From Palsa-1447 sp964414785 (GTDB lineage: Bacteria > Verrucomicrobiota > Verrucomicrobiia > Opitutales > Opitutaceae): a DNA stretch of 64,000 nt. A model generated the notes under the pieces. The model had not been told where the DNA came from. It was given only the letters and a program-made list of their open reading frames with translations, and did no database searches. The stretch lies in the NCBI GenBank assembly GCA_964414785.1, contig CAYPXZ010000004.1, positions 62,001-126,000 of the forward strand, read 5' to 3'. Below are positions 50,511-59,324 of the stretch, piece by piece; position 1 is the first letter of the stretch, and each line of letters begins with the position of its first letter. Position numbers and translations under genes: made by a program.

Positions 50511-52679
50511 ATGAAGCAGACGCCCACGTCCGCCCACGTCTGGAAGTTCTTCCGGACCGGCGGCATCGACCAGGTCGCGCTCGAGACCGGCGCCGACCTG
50601 CTCGCCCTCGGCGAGCTCGACCAGGAGCTGTGGGTCGCGCTCAGCTGCCCCGTGAAAGGCCTGGAGCTCGACGAGCGCACCCTGGGGTTGATCGACACGG
50701 ACGGCGACGGCCGGATCGGCGTCCCCGAGGTCCTCGCCGCGGTCACGTGGGCCGGCACCCGCCTGGCCGATGCCGGCGATCTCCTCAAGGGGGCCGACGG
50801 CCTGCCCCTCTCCTCCATCAATGCGGCGACCCCCGAGGGCCAGCTGCTCGTCGCGGCGGCCCGGCAGATCCTCAGGGGCATCGGCAGGGAGGAGGCGAAG
50901 GAGGTGACGGTCGCCCAGGCTGCGGACACCGCAAGGATCTTCGCGGCCAGCCCCCTCAACGGCGACGGCATCATCCCCGCGGCCGCGACGGCCGAGCCGG
51001 GCACCCAGGCCCTCATCAAGGACATCATCGCCTGCGTCGGGGGGGCCCGGCGCAGGTCGGACGAGGAGGGGGTCACCGTCGAGAAGATCGACTCCTTCTT
51101 CGCCCAACTCGCGGCCTACGGGGCCTGGTCCGAGAAGAAGGCCGCCCTCGAGGTGGCGCTCCTGGGGAACGCAACGGAGGCGGCCTTCGACGCGATCAAG
51201 GCCGTCCGCGCCAAGGTCGACGACTATTTTGCGCGCTGCCAGTTCGCCGCGTTCGACGCCCGCGCCTCCGGGGCGCTCAACCGCGACCAGGCGGAATACC
51301 TGCCCATCGTCGCCAAGGACCTCAGGCTTTCCGGCGAGGAGCTGGCGGGATTCCCGCTGGAGCACATCGAGGCCGACAGGCCCCTCGCGCTTCTGGAGGG
51401 CGTCAACCCCGCGTGGGCGGTCGGGCTTCGCGCCCTGCACCGGAAGGCGGTCGTGCCCACCTGGGGTGAGGGCAAGACCTTCCTGACCCTGGACGAGTGG
51501 GCGACCCTCAAGGGGAGGTTCGCGCCCTACGAGTCGTGGCTCGAGGAGAACGCCGGGCGCGCCGTCGAGAAGATTGGCCTCGCGCGCACGAAGGAGATCC
51601 TCGGCGGGTCGTCCCGCGCGTCGCTGGACGCCCTCGTTGGGCAGGACAAGGCGCTGGAGCCCCAGTTCAAGGCGATCAGCGACGTCGAGCGCCTCGCGCG
51701 CTACCACCGGGACCTGCGGACACTGCTGCACAACTTCGTCAACTTCGCCGATTTCTACTCGAGGGACCGCCACGCCGCCTTCCAGGCCGGCACGCTCTTC
51801 CTGGACAGCCGCTCGACCGAGTTGTGCCTGCGGGTGGACGGCGTGAGCCCGCTGGCGGCGATGAGCAAGTTCTATGTCGCGTACTGCAGCTGCACGCGCG
51901 CCGGCGGCGGTGCCACCATGACGATCGCGGCGTGCTTCACCCAGGGCGCGAGCGACTACCTCTTCGTCGGGCGCAACGGCGTCTTCTACGACCGCCAGGG
52001 AAACCTCTGGTACGCGGTCGTAACGAGCATCGTGGACAATCCGATCAGCATCCACCAGGCGTTCTGGGCGCCGTACAAGAAGTTCATCCGGTTCGTCGAG
52101 GAGCAGATGGCCAAGCGGGCGGCGGCGGCGGACGCCGACGCGAGCTCGAGGCTCGCCGCGGCCGCCCCGGACAAGGCGAAGCCCGAGCCCAGGAAGTTCG
52201 ACCTGGCGCTCGTCACCGGGATCGGCGTCGCCATCGGGTCCATCGGCACGTTCTGCGCCGCCGTGTTCGCCAAGTTCGTGGAGCTCCCCAGCTGGCAGGT
52301 GCCGGTGATCCTGATCGGGCTCCTCCTGGTCATCTCGCTGCCCTCGATGTTCATCGCCAAGCTCAAGCTGCGCCAGCGCACGCTGGGTCCGATCCTCGAG
52401 GGCAACGGCTGGGCGATCAACGGGCGCATGAAGGTCAACATCCCCCTGGGGAGGACGCTCACGAAGGTCGCGACCCTCCCGGCCAACGCACGGCGCTCGC
52501 TCGACGACCCCTACGAGGACAAGGAGGCGCGGCGCCAGCGCCGGATCGCGCTCCTCGTCCTGGCCCTCGCCGTCCTGGCGGCGGCCGCGGCCTGGACGCG
52601 CGTGGACCACAACCGCCGGGGCCGCTATTTCTGGGAGGATTCGCCCGCGGCGGTGCGCACGGGCGAGCCGGCGAAGTAG
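50511..52679 (+). CDS. Large membrane protein with canonical EF-hand loop, unknown family
   Basis: About 722 residues from ATG 50511 (a GTG at 50490 would add seven). Residues 62-73 are a perfect EF-hand loop, DTDGDGRIGVPE, with Asp, Asp, Asp, Gly, Ile and final Glu in place. A second, weaker NGDGIIPAAA lies near 155. The middle is a long soluble region with globular segments such as YLFVGRNGVFYDRQGNLWYA. Membrane helices lie near 571-590 and 597-620 (VPVILIGLLLVISLPSMFIA), and near 674-692 (IALLVLALAVLAAAAAW). I do not recognise the family. Calcium-dependent control is suggested by the loop only. Confidence 0.75.
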   Translation: MKQTPTSAHVWKFFRTGGIDQVALETGADLLALGELDQELWVALSCPVKGLELDERTLGLIDTDGDGRIGVPEVLAAVTWAGTRLADAGDLLKGADGLPLSSINAATPEGQLLVAAARQILRGIGREEAKEVTVAQAADTARIFAASPLNGDGIIPAAATAEPGTQALIKDIIACVGGARRRSDEEGVTVEKIDSFFAQLAAYGAWSEKKAALEVALLGNATEAAFDAIKAVRAKVDDYFARCQFAAFDARASGALNRDQAEYLPIVAKDLRLSGEELAGFPLEHIEADRPLALLEGVNPAWAVGLRALHRKAVVPTWGEGKTFLTLDEWATLKGRFAPYESWLEENAGRAVEKIGLARTKEILGGSSRASLDALVGQDKALEPQFKAISDVERLARYHRDLRTLLHNFVNFADFYSRDRHAAFQAGTLFLDSRSTELCLRVDGVSPLAAMSKFYVAYCSCTRAGGGATMTIAACFTQGASDYLFVGRNGVFYDRQGNLWYAVVTSIVDNPISIHQAFWAPYKKFIRFVEEQMAKRAAAADADASSRLAAAAPDKAKPEPRKFDLALVTGIGVAIGSIGTFCAAVFAKFVELPSWQVPVILIGLLLVISLPSMFIAKLKLRQRTLGPILEGNGWAINGRMKVNIPLGRTLTKVATLPANARRSLDDPYEDKEARRQRRIALLVLALAVLAAAAAWTRVDHNRRGRYFWEDSPAAVRTGEPAK

Positions 52680-52754
52680 GCGGGGGGCGGGGCCCCTCGC
52701 TCGCGTCTTTACATGCAGGGGGGCCGGCGATTGCCTCGGGGCGAGCCCGACCCG

Positions 52755-53672
52755 ATGAACACCCCCGTGCAACGCCCTCCCCTGCTGGTCGCCGACCGAT
52801 GGAAGGACTTCCAGCTCATGGACTGCGGCGAGGGAATGAAGCAGGAGCGCTGGGGCCCCTACACGCTCGTCAGGCCCGACCCCCAGGTCCTCTGGCCGAG
52901 GCAGGGGGTCGCCCCCGGGGCCCGGTGGGAGCACTGGGACGGGTTCTACCACCGCAGCGAGTCCGGTGGCGGCCGGTGGGAATTCCGGCGGCCCCTGCCC
53001 GACCACTGGGAGGTCCGCTATGACGCGCTGGGGCTCACCTTCAAGATCCGCCCCACATCGTTCAAGCACACGGGACTTTTCCCCGAGCAGGCGGTGAACT
53101 GGGACTGGATTCACTCGACGATCAAGGGGGCGGGGCGGCCCGTCAGCGTGCTGAACCTGTTCGGGTACACGGGGGCCGCCACCTGCGCCGCCGCCGCCGC
53201 GGGCGCCTCGGTCTGCCACGTCGACGCGGCCGACGGCATGGTCAAGTGGTGCAAGGAGAACGCGGCCCTGAGCGGGCTCGAGGACAAGCCCATCCGCTAC
53301 ATTGCGGACGACTGCCTGAAGTTCGTCCGGCGCGAGGTAAAGCGCGGGCGCCGCTACGACGCGGTCATCATGGATCCCCCGACCTACGGCCGCGGCAGCA
53401 CGGGGGAACTCTGGCGCCTTGAGGACCACCTCTGGGACCTCCTGCAGGAGTGCAGGGCCCTCCTGACGGACGATCCCCTCTTCTTCCTGATCAACGCCTA
53501 CACGGCCAGGCTCTCGCCGACGGTCGTCGCGAACCTGCTTTCCCAGCTGCTCCGGGACGTCCCCGGGACCCTGGCGGCGGGCGAGGTGGGCCTGCCCGTC
53601 CACCGCGACGGCAAGGTCCTGCCCTGCGGGATCTACGGCCGGTGGGAGGCGTCGCGCCCCGCCAAGACCTGA
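52755..53672 (+). CDS. Class I SAM-dependent methyltransferase, RlmI-like
   Basis: A 305-residue enzyme. The SAM-binding motif I is SVLNLFGYTGAATCAAAAAG (about 132-151), followed by HVDAADGMVKWCKENAALSG. The catalytic motif IV VIMDPPTYGRGSTGE resembles the DPPxF/Y motif of 23S rRNA (cytosine-C5) methyltransferases of the RlmI/RlmL type. The first 110 residues look like a substrate domain (WEHWDGFYHRSESGGGRWEF). The frame opens 14 codons earlier, but ATG 52755 gives a cleaner start. Likely an RNA methyltransferase; the exact target base is not readable. Confidence 0.75.
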   Translation: MNTPVQRPPLLVADRWKDFQLMDCGEGMKQERWGPYTLVRPDPQVLWPRQGVAPGARWEHWDGFYHRSESGGGRWEFRRPLPDHWEVRYDALGLTFKIRPTSFKHTGLFPEQAVNWDWIHSTIKGAGRPVSVLNLFGYTGAATCAAAAAGASVCHVDAADGMVKWCKENAALSGLEDKPIRYIADDCLKFVRREVKRGRRYDAVIMDPPTYGRGSTGELWRLEDHLWDLLQECRALLTDDPLFFLINAYTARLSPTVVANLLSQLLRDVPGTLAAGEVGLPVHRDGKVLPCGIYGRWEASRPAKT

Positions 53673-53682
53673 TTTAACCGCC

Positions 53683-54411
53683 ATGCCCTCATTCTCCGAC
53701 TCCTACTACGACCGCGCCGGGGCCCTCCTCGCGCGCGCCCGCGAAACCAACGCACCCGCCATCTCGCGCCTCGCCCCGGTCATCGGGCAATCGATCGCGC
53801 GCGGGGGCGTCGTCCACACCTTCGGCAGCGGCCACAGCGAGCTCATCTCGCGCGAGATCATCGGGCGCGCCGGGGGCCTGGTCTGCGTGACGGGGATCAT
53901 CGACCCGACGGGCGGATTCATCGAGAACCTCCCGGGGTACGGGACGAAGCTCGTCGAGCGCTACGACAGGCAGTACCAGCTCGTCCCCGGGGAAACCGTC
54001 ATCGTCATCTCCAACTCGGGCAAGAACGCGTCGCCGATCGACGTGGCGCTCTACGCCAAGGCCAAGGGACTCACGGTCGCCGCCCTCACGTGCCTGGCGA
54101 TGTCCAAGGCCACGCCGTCGCAGCATCCGTCGGGCAACCGCCTCTTCGAGGTCGCCGACCACGTCCTGGACAACGGCGGCGTCCCGGGCGATGCGATCGT
54201 CGAGCTGGGCGACGGCCTCTGCGCCGGACCCACGTCGACGCTGATCGGGTGCTCGGTGCTCAACTGGCTCATGCTCTCCGTCATGGAGTGGCTCAAGGCG
54301 AACGGTCACCCGCTTCCCGTTCTCCAGAGCCAGAACCTGCCGGGCGCCATCGAGCACAACCGCGAGGTGGCGCTGCGCTACCGGGGGCGCCTGAGCCGCC
54401 AGCTGGCCTGA
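53683..54411 (+). CDS. SIS-domain sugar isomerase/binding protein (UPF0309)
   Basis: A 242-residue SIS-fold protein. The phosphosugar-binding loop is VHTFGSGHSELISREIIGRA, and VIVISNSGKNASPIDVALYA is the characteristic SNSG loop. LGDGLCAGPTSTLIGCSVLN lies in the C-terminal helical part. It belongs to the UPF0309 group. SIS proteins bind or isomerise aminosugar-phosphates. It is followed eight bases later by a BadF-type aminosugar kinase, so a place in amino-sugar or muramic-acid use is likely (inference). No HTH is present, so it is not an RpiR regulator. Confidence 0.8.
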   Translation: MPSFSDSYYDRAGALLARARETNAPAISRLAPVIGQSIARGGVVHTFGSGHSELISREIIGRAGGLVCVTGIIDPTGGFIENLPGYGTKLVERYDRQYQLVPGETVIVISNSGKNASPIDVALYAKAKGLTVAALTCLAMSKATPSQHPSGNRLFEVADHVLDNGGVPGDAIVELGDGLCAGPTSTLIGCSVLNWLMLSVMEWLKANGHPLPVLQSQNLPGAIEHNREVALRYRGRLSRQLA

Positions 54412-54419
54412 CCCTCGCC

Positions 54420-55307
54420 ATGGCCTGGAAGATCGGAGTGGACGGAGGGGGGACGAAGACCGAGTGCATCCTGGTCGACCCCTCGGGCGCTATCGCCGCC
54501 CGCCACACAGCCCCGGGCTGCAGCCCGAGCCTTGTCGGGGCCGCCCGCGCCCGGGAGATTGCCGCGCAGGCCCTCGGCGCCGTGAGGGCCGGGCACCCGG
54601 GGGCGGTCATATCCTCCACGCTCCTTTGCATGGCGGGAAGCCGATCGTTCTGGAGGGAGTTCGGCGACTCGCTCGCGGGCTTCGGGGCGCTGTCGACGGT
54701 CGACGACTCGGTTCCCGTCCTCGAACTTGCGACGCGTGGCGGGCCGGGCCTCGTCCTGCATGCCGGCACCGGTTCGTTCGTCGCCTCGCGGACGCCGGAC
54801 GGCGCCGTCCATTACGCCGGCGGGATCGGCTGGCGGTTTGGCGACGAGGGAAGTGGCTATGACCTGGGCAGGCGGGCGATCGCGCGGGCGCTCCTGGAAC
54901 TACAGGGATGGGCCCCGCCCTCCGGGCTCGGGCCCCTCGTGCGCGAGCGCACCGGCCAGTCGACCGCGGCCACGGTGGCGGGGTATTTCTACGGGGACCC
55001 GGCGACCAACAACGGGGTCGCGGCGCTTGCGCCCGAGGTCCTCAGGCTGGCCGGCGCGGGCGACACCGCCGCCGGCGAGGCGGTGTCGGCGTCGGTGCTC
55101 AAGCTCCTCTCCCTGGCCGTATCGGTCACGGGCCAGCTCTTCCCGGGCAAGCTCCCCGCCTCGTTCCACGCCGGCGTCAGCGGCCACATCCTCAACCATC
55201 CCTATTCCTACGGGATCCTGACCGGCCGGGCGCCGTTTCCGCTCGCGCGTATCACCGAGACGCCGATCGAGGGCGTGAGGCTCCTGATTGCGCGGACCGC
55301 GGTCTAG
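54420..55307 (+). CDS. BadF/NagK-type ATPase, N-acetylglucosamine kinase family
   Basis: A 295-residue ASKHA-fold kinase. KIGVDGGGTKTECILVDPSG is phosphate motif 1. LVLHAGTGSFVASRTPDGAV is phosphate motif 2, and IGWRFGDEGSGYDLGRRAIA is the BadF/NagK signature with its Asp-Glu. A C-terminal segment, ASFHAGVSGHILNHPYSYGI, closes the fold. Such enzymes phosphorylate GlcNAc or related aminosugars. The ATG follows the SIS gene by eight bases; the frame open upstream is antiphase to that gene. With the nucleotidyltransferase on the opposite strand it looks like a cell-wall aminosugar recycling set. Confidence 0.8.
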   Translation: MAWKIGVDGGGTKTECILVDPSGAIAARHTAPGCSPSLVGAARAREIAAQALGAVRAGHPGAVISSTLLCMAGSRSFWREFGDSLAGFGALSTVDDSVPVLELATRGGPGLVLHAGTGSFVASRTPDGAVHYAGGIGWRFGDEGSGYDLGRRAIARALLELQGWAPPSGLGPLVRERTGQSTAATVAGYFYGDPATNNGVAALAPEVLRLAGAGDTAAGEAVSASVLKLLSLAVSVTGQLFPGKLPASFHAGVSGHILNHPYSYGILTGRAPFPLARITETPIEGVRLLIARTAV

Positions 55308-55313
55308 GGGAGC

Positions 55314-56186
55314 TCAGCCGAAGAGCCGGGACGGGTAGTGTCCCTTTCGGACGAGTTCCGCGATGGCCTCCACGACGCGCGGCCTGTCCTCGCGGTAGGT
55401 CACGCCGAACCAGGTGTCCTCGCTCGAGAGGACCTCCACGGAGGCCTCGCCCCGGGAAACCAGGTCCGAGACGGCGGTGGGAAGGAAGTACTCGGCCTTC
55501 GGGTCCCCGCCTCGCTCCTCGAGAAAGGCCCGTAGGCCCGTGCCGAGGCCCGCAAACAGGGCGGGCGTGAAGCCCCAGAAGTTCATCGAGACGATCTCTG
55601 TTCCCGTGAACCGGCGGCCGGGGCCCACGTCCCCGCGGGAGATCGCCCGCTCCTCGGTGATCGAGGCGAGCTCGCCGCCCTCGACCCGGCAGACCCCGCG
55701 GGAGACCGTGCCGTTCTCCGACAGGGTGTTGGCGAGGCGGAAGCCCACGATCGCGAACCGCGCGTCACGCGCCCCGGCGAGGAATGTCGAGAGGCGGGTG
55801 AAGGCCGCCGCCCCGTAGAAGTCGTCGGCGTTGATGACGGCAAAGGGCCCGCGGACGGCGTCGCGGGCGCACCACACCGCGTGGCCCGTGCCCCACGGCT
55901 TCTCCCTTGCCGCTGGGACGCTGCACCCCTCGGGGAGGTCCGCGGCCGACTGGTAGACAAAGCTGACCGCGATCCTCCCGGCGTATTTCGCCGTCACGGC
56001 GGACCTGAAGGCCCCCTCGAACTCCTTTCTTATGACGAAGACGACCGCCCCGAACCCGGCGCGTATCGCGTCAAACACCGCGTAGTCGAGCACCGTCTCG
56101 CCCGAAGGACCCACCGGGTCGATCTGCTTGAGTCCGCCGTAGCGGGATCCCATGCCTGCGGCGAGGACAAGGAGCGTGGGGGCCAT
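55314..56186 (-). CDS. Sugar-phosphate nucleotidyltransferase
   Basis: A 290-residue GT-A-like enzyme. LLVLAAGMGSRYGGLKQIDP is the nucleotide-binding signature (G-x-G-x-R...K). FAVINADDFYGAAAFTRLST holds the metal-binding Asp pair. EIVSMNFWGFTPALFAG and SEDTWFGVTYREDRPRVVEA are later landmarks of this clan. It would join NTP and a sugar-1-phosphate to an NDP-sugar. Homologs beside aminosugar kinases (MurU-like) take part in peptidoglycan recycling; here that role is inferred from the neighbouring SIS and BadF genes. Convergent with the kinase, six bases apart. Confidence 0.8.
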   Translation of the reverse strand: MAPTLLVLAAGMGSRYGGLKQIDPVGPSGETVLDYAVFDAIRAGFGAVVFVIRKEFEGAFRSAVTAKYAGRIAVSFVYQSAADLPEGCSVPAAREKPWGTGHAVWCARDAVRGPFAVINADDFYGAAAFTRLSTFLAGARDARFAIVGFRLANTLSENGTVSRGVCRVEGGELASITEERAISRGDVGPGRRFTGTEIVSMNFWGFTPALFAGLGTGLRAFLEERGGDPKAEYFLPTAVSDLVSRGEASVEVLSSEDTWFGVTYREDRPRVVEAIAELVRKGHYPSRLFG

Positions 56187-56274
56187 TTAACTGGAACACG
56201 CCCCAAACGCGGGCGGGCGTCAAGAGCTCCATGCGCGGCTAGACAGCCGAAGGGGCGGGGGCCATGGTGGGGCC

Positions 56275-57297
56275 ATGGCCCGGAAGCGTCCCACCCGATC
56301 CGCACTCCCTCTCCCGCGCATCGTCGTCCTTGCGACCGGCGGGACGATCGCCGGGGCCGAGGCCACGCGGTCGCCGCGGGGGTACCGCTCCGCCGTCTTC
56401 TCGATCGAGTCGCTCATCGCGGCGGCGCCTGGAGTAAAGTCGCTCGCCCGGCTCGACGCCGTCCACGTCGCCAGCATCGGCAGCCAGGACATGAGCGAGG
56501 CCGTCTGGAGGCGGCTCGCCCTCCGGGCCCAGTCGGCGCTCGACCTGCCGGACGTCGCCGGCGTCGTGATCACCCATGGGACCGACACGATGGAGGAGAC
56601 GGCGTATTTCCTGAATCTTGTCCTGCGCAGCCCGAAGCCGGTCGTGCTGGTCGGCGCGATGCGGCCGGCGACGGCCATGAGCGCCGACGGTCCCATGAAC
56701 CTTTACAACGCGGTTGCGACGGCCGCGCATCCCTCCGCGGGGGGCCGGGGCGTCCTCGTCGTCGCCAACGACGAGATCCACTTCGCCCGCGAGGTCGCGA
56801 AGACGAACACGACGCAGGTCGGGACGTTCAAGAGCACGAACCAGGGGCTCGCGGGACTCGTGAGCTCGGCCCGGATCCACTTCTACGGTGCGCCGGTGCG
56901 CCGCCACACCCTGGGAAGCGAGCTTCGCATGCCCGCGAGGGGACCCCTGCCCCATGTCGACATCGTCTACGCCCACGCCGGGATGGGGCGCGGCCTGATC
57001 GACGCCTCGGTCCGCGCCGGGGCCCGCGGCATCGTGCTCGCGGGGGTCGGCAACGGAAACCTGAGCGCCGAGGCCGTCGCCGCGGCCGCCTCCGCCGCGC
57101 GGTCCGGGATCGCGGTCGTCCGCAGCTCTCGCACCGGGGGCGGGGTCGTCGAGCGTAACGTCGAGATGGACGACGACCGGCTCGGGTTCATCGCGTCCGA
57201 CGAGCTCAATCCCCAGAAGGCCCGCATCCTGCTCATGCTGGGCCTGGCCGGGACGGCGGACAGGGCGCTCCTGCAGGACATGTTCTACGCGTACTGA
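56275..57297 (+). CDS. L-asparaginase, type II-like
   Basis: A 340-residue enzyme. VVLATGGTIAGAEATRSPRG carries the first catalytic Thr in TGGTIAG. VVITHGTDTMEETAYFLNLV gives the second Thr with Asp. LVGAMRPATAMSADGPMNLY and TQVGTFKSTNQG are later family motifs, and GIVLAGVGNGNLSAEAVAAA follows. It hydrolyses asparagine to aspartate and ammonia. There is no obvious signal peptide; a basic start (MARKRPTRS) precedes the first strand, so it may be cytoplasmic or use a weak leader. Single gene, followed by the palindrome TACCGG-CAAT-CCGGTA. Confidence 0.9.
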   Translation: MARKRPTRSALPLPRIVVLATGGTIAGAEATRSPRGYRSAVFSIESLIAAAPGVKSLARLDAVHVASIGSQDMSEAVWRRLALRAQSALDLPDVAGVVITHGTDTMEETAYFLNLVLRSPKPVVLVGAMRPATAMSADGPMNLYNAVATAAHPSAGGRGVLVVANDEIHFAREVAKTNTTQVGTFKSTNQGLAGLVSSARIHFYGAPVRRHTLGSELRMPARGPLPHVDIVYAHAGMGRGLIDASVRAGARGIVLAGVGNGNLSAEAVAAAASAARSGIAVVRSSRTGGGVVERNVEMDDDRLGFIASDELNPQKARILLMLGLAGTADRALLQDMFYAY

Positions 57298-57308
57298 GCG
57301 CGGGCCCT

Positions 57309-57324
57309 TACCGGCAATCCGGTA
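57309..57324. promoter_or_regulatory. Inverted repeat upstream of the response regulator
   Basis: TACCGG-CAAT-CCGGTA, perfect six-base arms, lies 49 bases before the ATG of the LuxR-type response regulator and 12 bases after the asparaginase stop. It may be an operator (possibly autoregulatory) or a weak stem ending the asparaginase transcript; no T-run follows. Confidence 0.35.
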
Positions 57325-57372
57325 GCAAGATCGCTTCCCTTTCCGGCCGGGTGGCACAGAATATCGGCCTCG

Positions 57373-58035
57373 ATGAAGATCGCCATTGTCGAAGATGAGC
57401 GCCTTTTCCGGGACGTCCTCCGCAATGCGTGCACCCGGGAGCTGGGCCACGAGGTGGTGGGCGAGGCTGGCACCGGCCGCGAGGCCCTCGTCGTCATCCC
57501 CGCGTCTCTGCCCGACCTCCTTATCCTCGACATCAACCTTCCTGACATGGACGGGTTCGAGGTGCTGCAGTGCGTGCGCAGGAAGAGGGCCCTAATCAGG
57601 ACGCTCGTCATCTCATCCTACTTCAACGAGTTCACGCTCTGCCGCACCGAGCGCGCGGGCGTGCAGGGCTTCATCGACAAGTCCGTGAACACCGTTGAGG
57701 AGCTGAGCCTGGCGATCGCGGCGATCGGGGCCGGCTCCACCTACTTCCCGAAGCCGTTCGCCGAGGCCCGGCGCGAGCACGGCCGCAACCCGGTTGCCTT
57801 CGACAAGGTCCTGACGGACCGCGAGCAGACGATCCTGAGCCTGGTCGGCGAACCCCTGTCCGACGCCGAGATCGCCTCGCAGCTCGGGCTGTCGCCCGAG
57901 ACGGTTGAGAAGCACCGCTTCAACATCATGCGCAAGCTCGGCCTGACCTCGCGGGCGGAGTCGGCCCGGTTTGCGCGCCGCTGCGGCCTGACGCAGCCCC
58001 CGGCGGGGCACCGCACCCGGCACGCCGCCATCTGA
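57373..58035 (+). CDS. Orphan NarL/LuxR-type response regulator
   Basis: A 220-residue two-domain protein. The receiver is residues 1-120, with acidic pocket Glu7-Asp8, phosphoacceptor Asp53 in LLILDINLPDMDGFEVL, and later Lys in FIDKSVN. The HTH is at about 148-205: VLTDREQTILSLVGEPLSDA then EIASQLGLSPETVEKHRFNI. Typical of NarL/FixJ regulators. No histidine kinase is in this window, so it is an orphan here. Adjacent genes are asparaginase and an MFS exporter, which could be targets; that is only a neighbourhood guess. Confidence 0.9.
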   Translation: MKIAIVEDERLFRDVLRNACTRELGHEVVGEAGTGREALVVIPASLPDLLILDINLPDMDGFEVLQCVRRKRALIRTLVISSYFNEFTLCRTERAGVQGFIDKSVNTVEELSLAIAAIGAGSTYFPKPFAEARREHGRNPVAFDKVLTDREQTILSLVGEPLSDAEIASQLGLSPETVEKHRFNIMRKLGLTSRAESARFARRCGLTQPPAGHRTRHAAI

Positions 58036-58078
58036 CGGTGGAGGTTGCAGATCGCCCAATCCCGGCTACCTAGGTCCG

Positions 58079-59317
58079 GTGCAAAGCGAGTCCGAATCCG
58101 CACCGGCCACCCAGAAGACCTTCTTTGGGATACTCATCGCCCTTGGCGTGTCCCACATGGTCAACGACACGCTGCAGTCGCTCCTGCCGTCGATCTACCC
58201 TATCCTGAAGAAGTCCTTCAGCCTGACGTACACGCAGGTGGGGCTGATCACCCTGAGCTTCCAGCTCACGGCGTCGCTCCTGCAGCCCATGGTCGGGCGC
58301 TTCACCGACCGCCATCCCAAGCCCTACTCCCTGGCGGTCGGCATGGGAATGACGCTCGTCGGGCTCGTCTTCCTCTCGCGGGCGGGCAGCTACCCGATGA
58401 TCCTATTCTCGTCCGTCCTCGTCGGGATGGGCTCGTCGATCTTCCATCCGGAGGCGTCGCGGGTGGCGCACATGGCCGCGGGGGACCGCCACGGCCTGGC
58501 GCAGTCGGTCTTCCAGACCGGCGGCAACCTGGGCTCGTCGCTCGGTCCCCTCCTTGCCGCGCTGATCATCGCCCCGAACGGGCAGTCCTCTATCCTCTGG
58601 TTCACGGCCGTGGCGCTCGGGGGCATCGTGCTCCTCACCCGGGTCGGCGGGTGGTACAGCCACCACCTCCCCCAGTTCAAGAGGCGGGTGGCGTCGCGCC
58701 CTCTGAGCACGCTGCCCCCGAGGACCGTGGCCCTTTCGCTGGGGGTCCTCATCGCCCTCATCTTCTCGAAATACTTCTACCTGGTGAGCCTCTCGAACTA
58801 CTACACGTTCTACCTGATCCACCGGTTCAACCTCTCGATCCAGGGCGCCCAGTACCTCCTGTTCGTCTTCCTCGCCGCCGTGGCGGTCGGGACGATCCTC
58901 GGCGGGCCGCTCGGCGACCGGTTCGGGCGCAAGATCGTCATATGGGTCTCGATCCTCGGCGTCGCCCCCTTCTCGATCATCCTGCCGCACGTGGGGCTTG
59001 CCGCCACGGTCACGCTGACGGTCTTCATCGGGCTCATCCTCGCCTCGGCGTTCTCGGCGATCCTCGTCTACGCGCAGGAGTTGGTCCCGGGGCGCGTCGG
59101 CATGATCTCCGGGCTGTTCTTCGGGCTCGCCTTCGGGTGCGCCGGCATCGCCTCCGCCGTCCTCGGCCGGCTGGCCGATATGACGAGCATCGAGTTCGTC
59201 TTCAACGTGTGCGGCTACCTGCCCCTCATAGGCCTCCTCACCTGGTTCCTGCCGGACATCGAGGGCGCAAGCCGCAGGGCGCGGCGCCTCCAGCAGGAGG
59301 AGGCGGGACCGGCATGA
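58079..59317 (+). CDS. MFS transporter, fosmidomycin-resistance (Fsr) type
   Basis: A 412-residue protein with GTG start and 12 membrane helices. IALGVSHMVNDTLQSLLPSI is the Fsr-type first helix. LQPMVGRFTDRHPKPYSLAV is the MFS loop 2-3 motif, and GSSIFHPEASRVAHMAAGDR is the signature of the fosmidomycin-resistance family. QSVFQTGGNLGSSLGPLLAA follows. GGPLGDRFGRKIVIWVSILG repeats the loop motif in the second half. It likely exports small molecules; Fsr gives fosmidomycin resistance in E. coli. It is followed eight bases later by an esterase gene. Confidence 0.85.
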   Translation: MQSESESAPATQKTFFGILIALGVSHMVNDTLQSLLPSIYPILKKSFSLTYTQVGLITLSFQLTASLLQPMVGRFTDRHPKPYSLAVGMGMTLVGLVFLSRAGSYPMILFSSVLVGMGSSIFHPEASRVAHMAAGDRHGLAQSVFQTGGNLGSSLGPLLAALIIAPNGQSSILWFTAVALGGIVLLTRVGGWYSHHLPQFKRRVASRPLSTLPPRTVALSLGVLIALIFSKYFYLVSLSNYYTFYLIHRFNLSIQGAQYLLFVFLAAVAVGTILGGPLGDRFGRKIVIWVSILGVAPFSIILPHVGLAATVTLTVFIGLILASAFSAILVYAQELVPGRVGMISGLFFGLAFGCAGIASAVLGRLADMTSIEFVFNVCGYLPLIGLLTWFLPDIEGASRRARRLQQEEAGPA

Positions 59318-59324
59318 CGCAGCG

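Noticed and set aside
50442..53684. 1080-codon minus-strand open frame
   Set aside because: Antisense to three well-supported plus-strand genes; no domain-like sequence in the translation.
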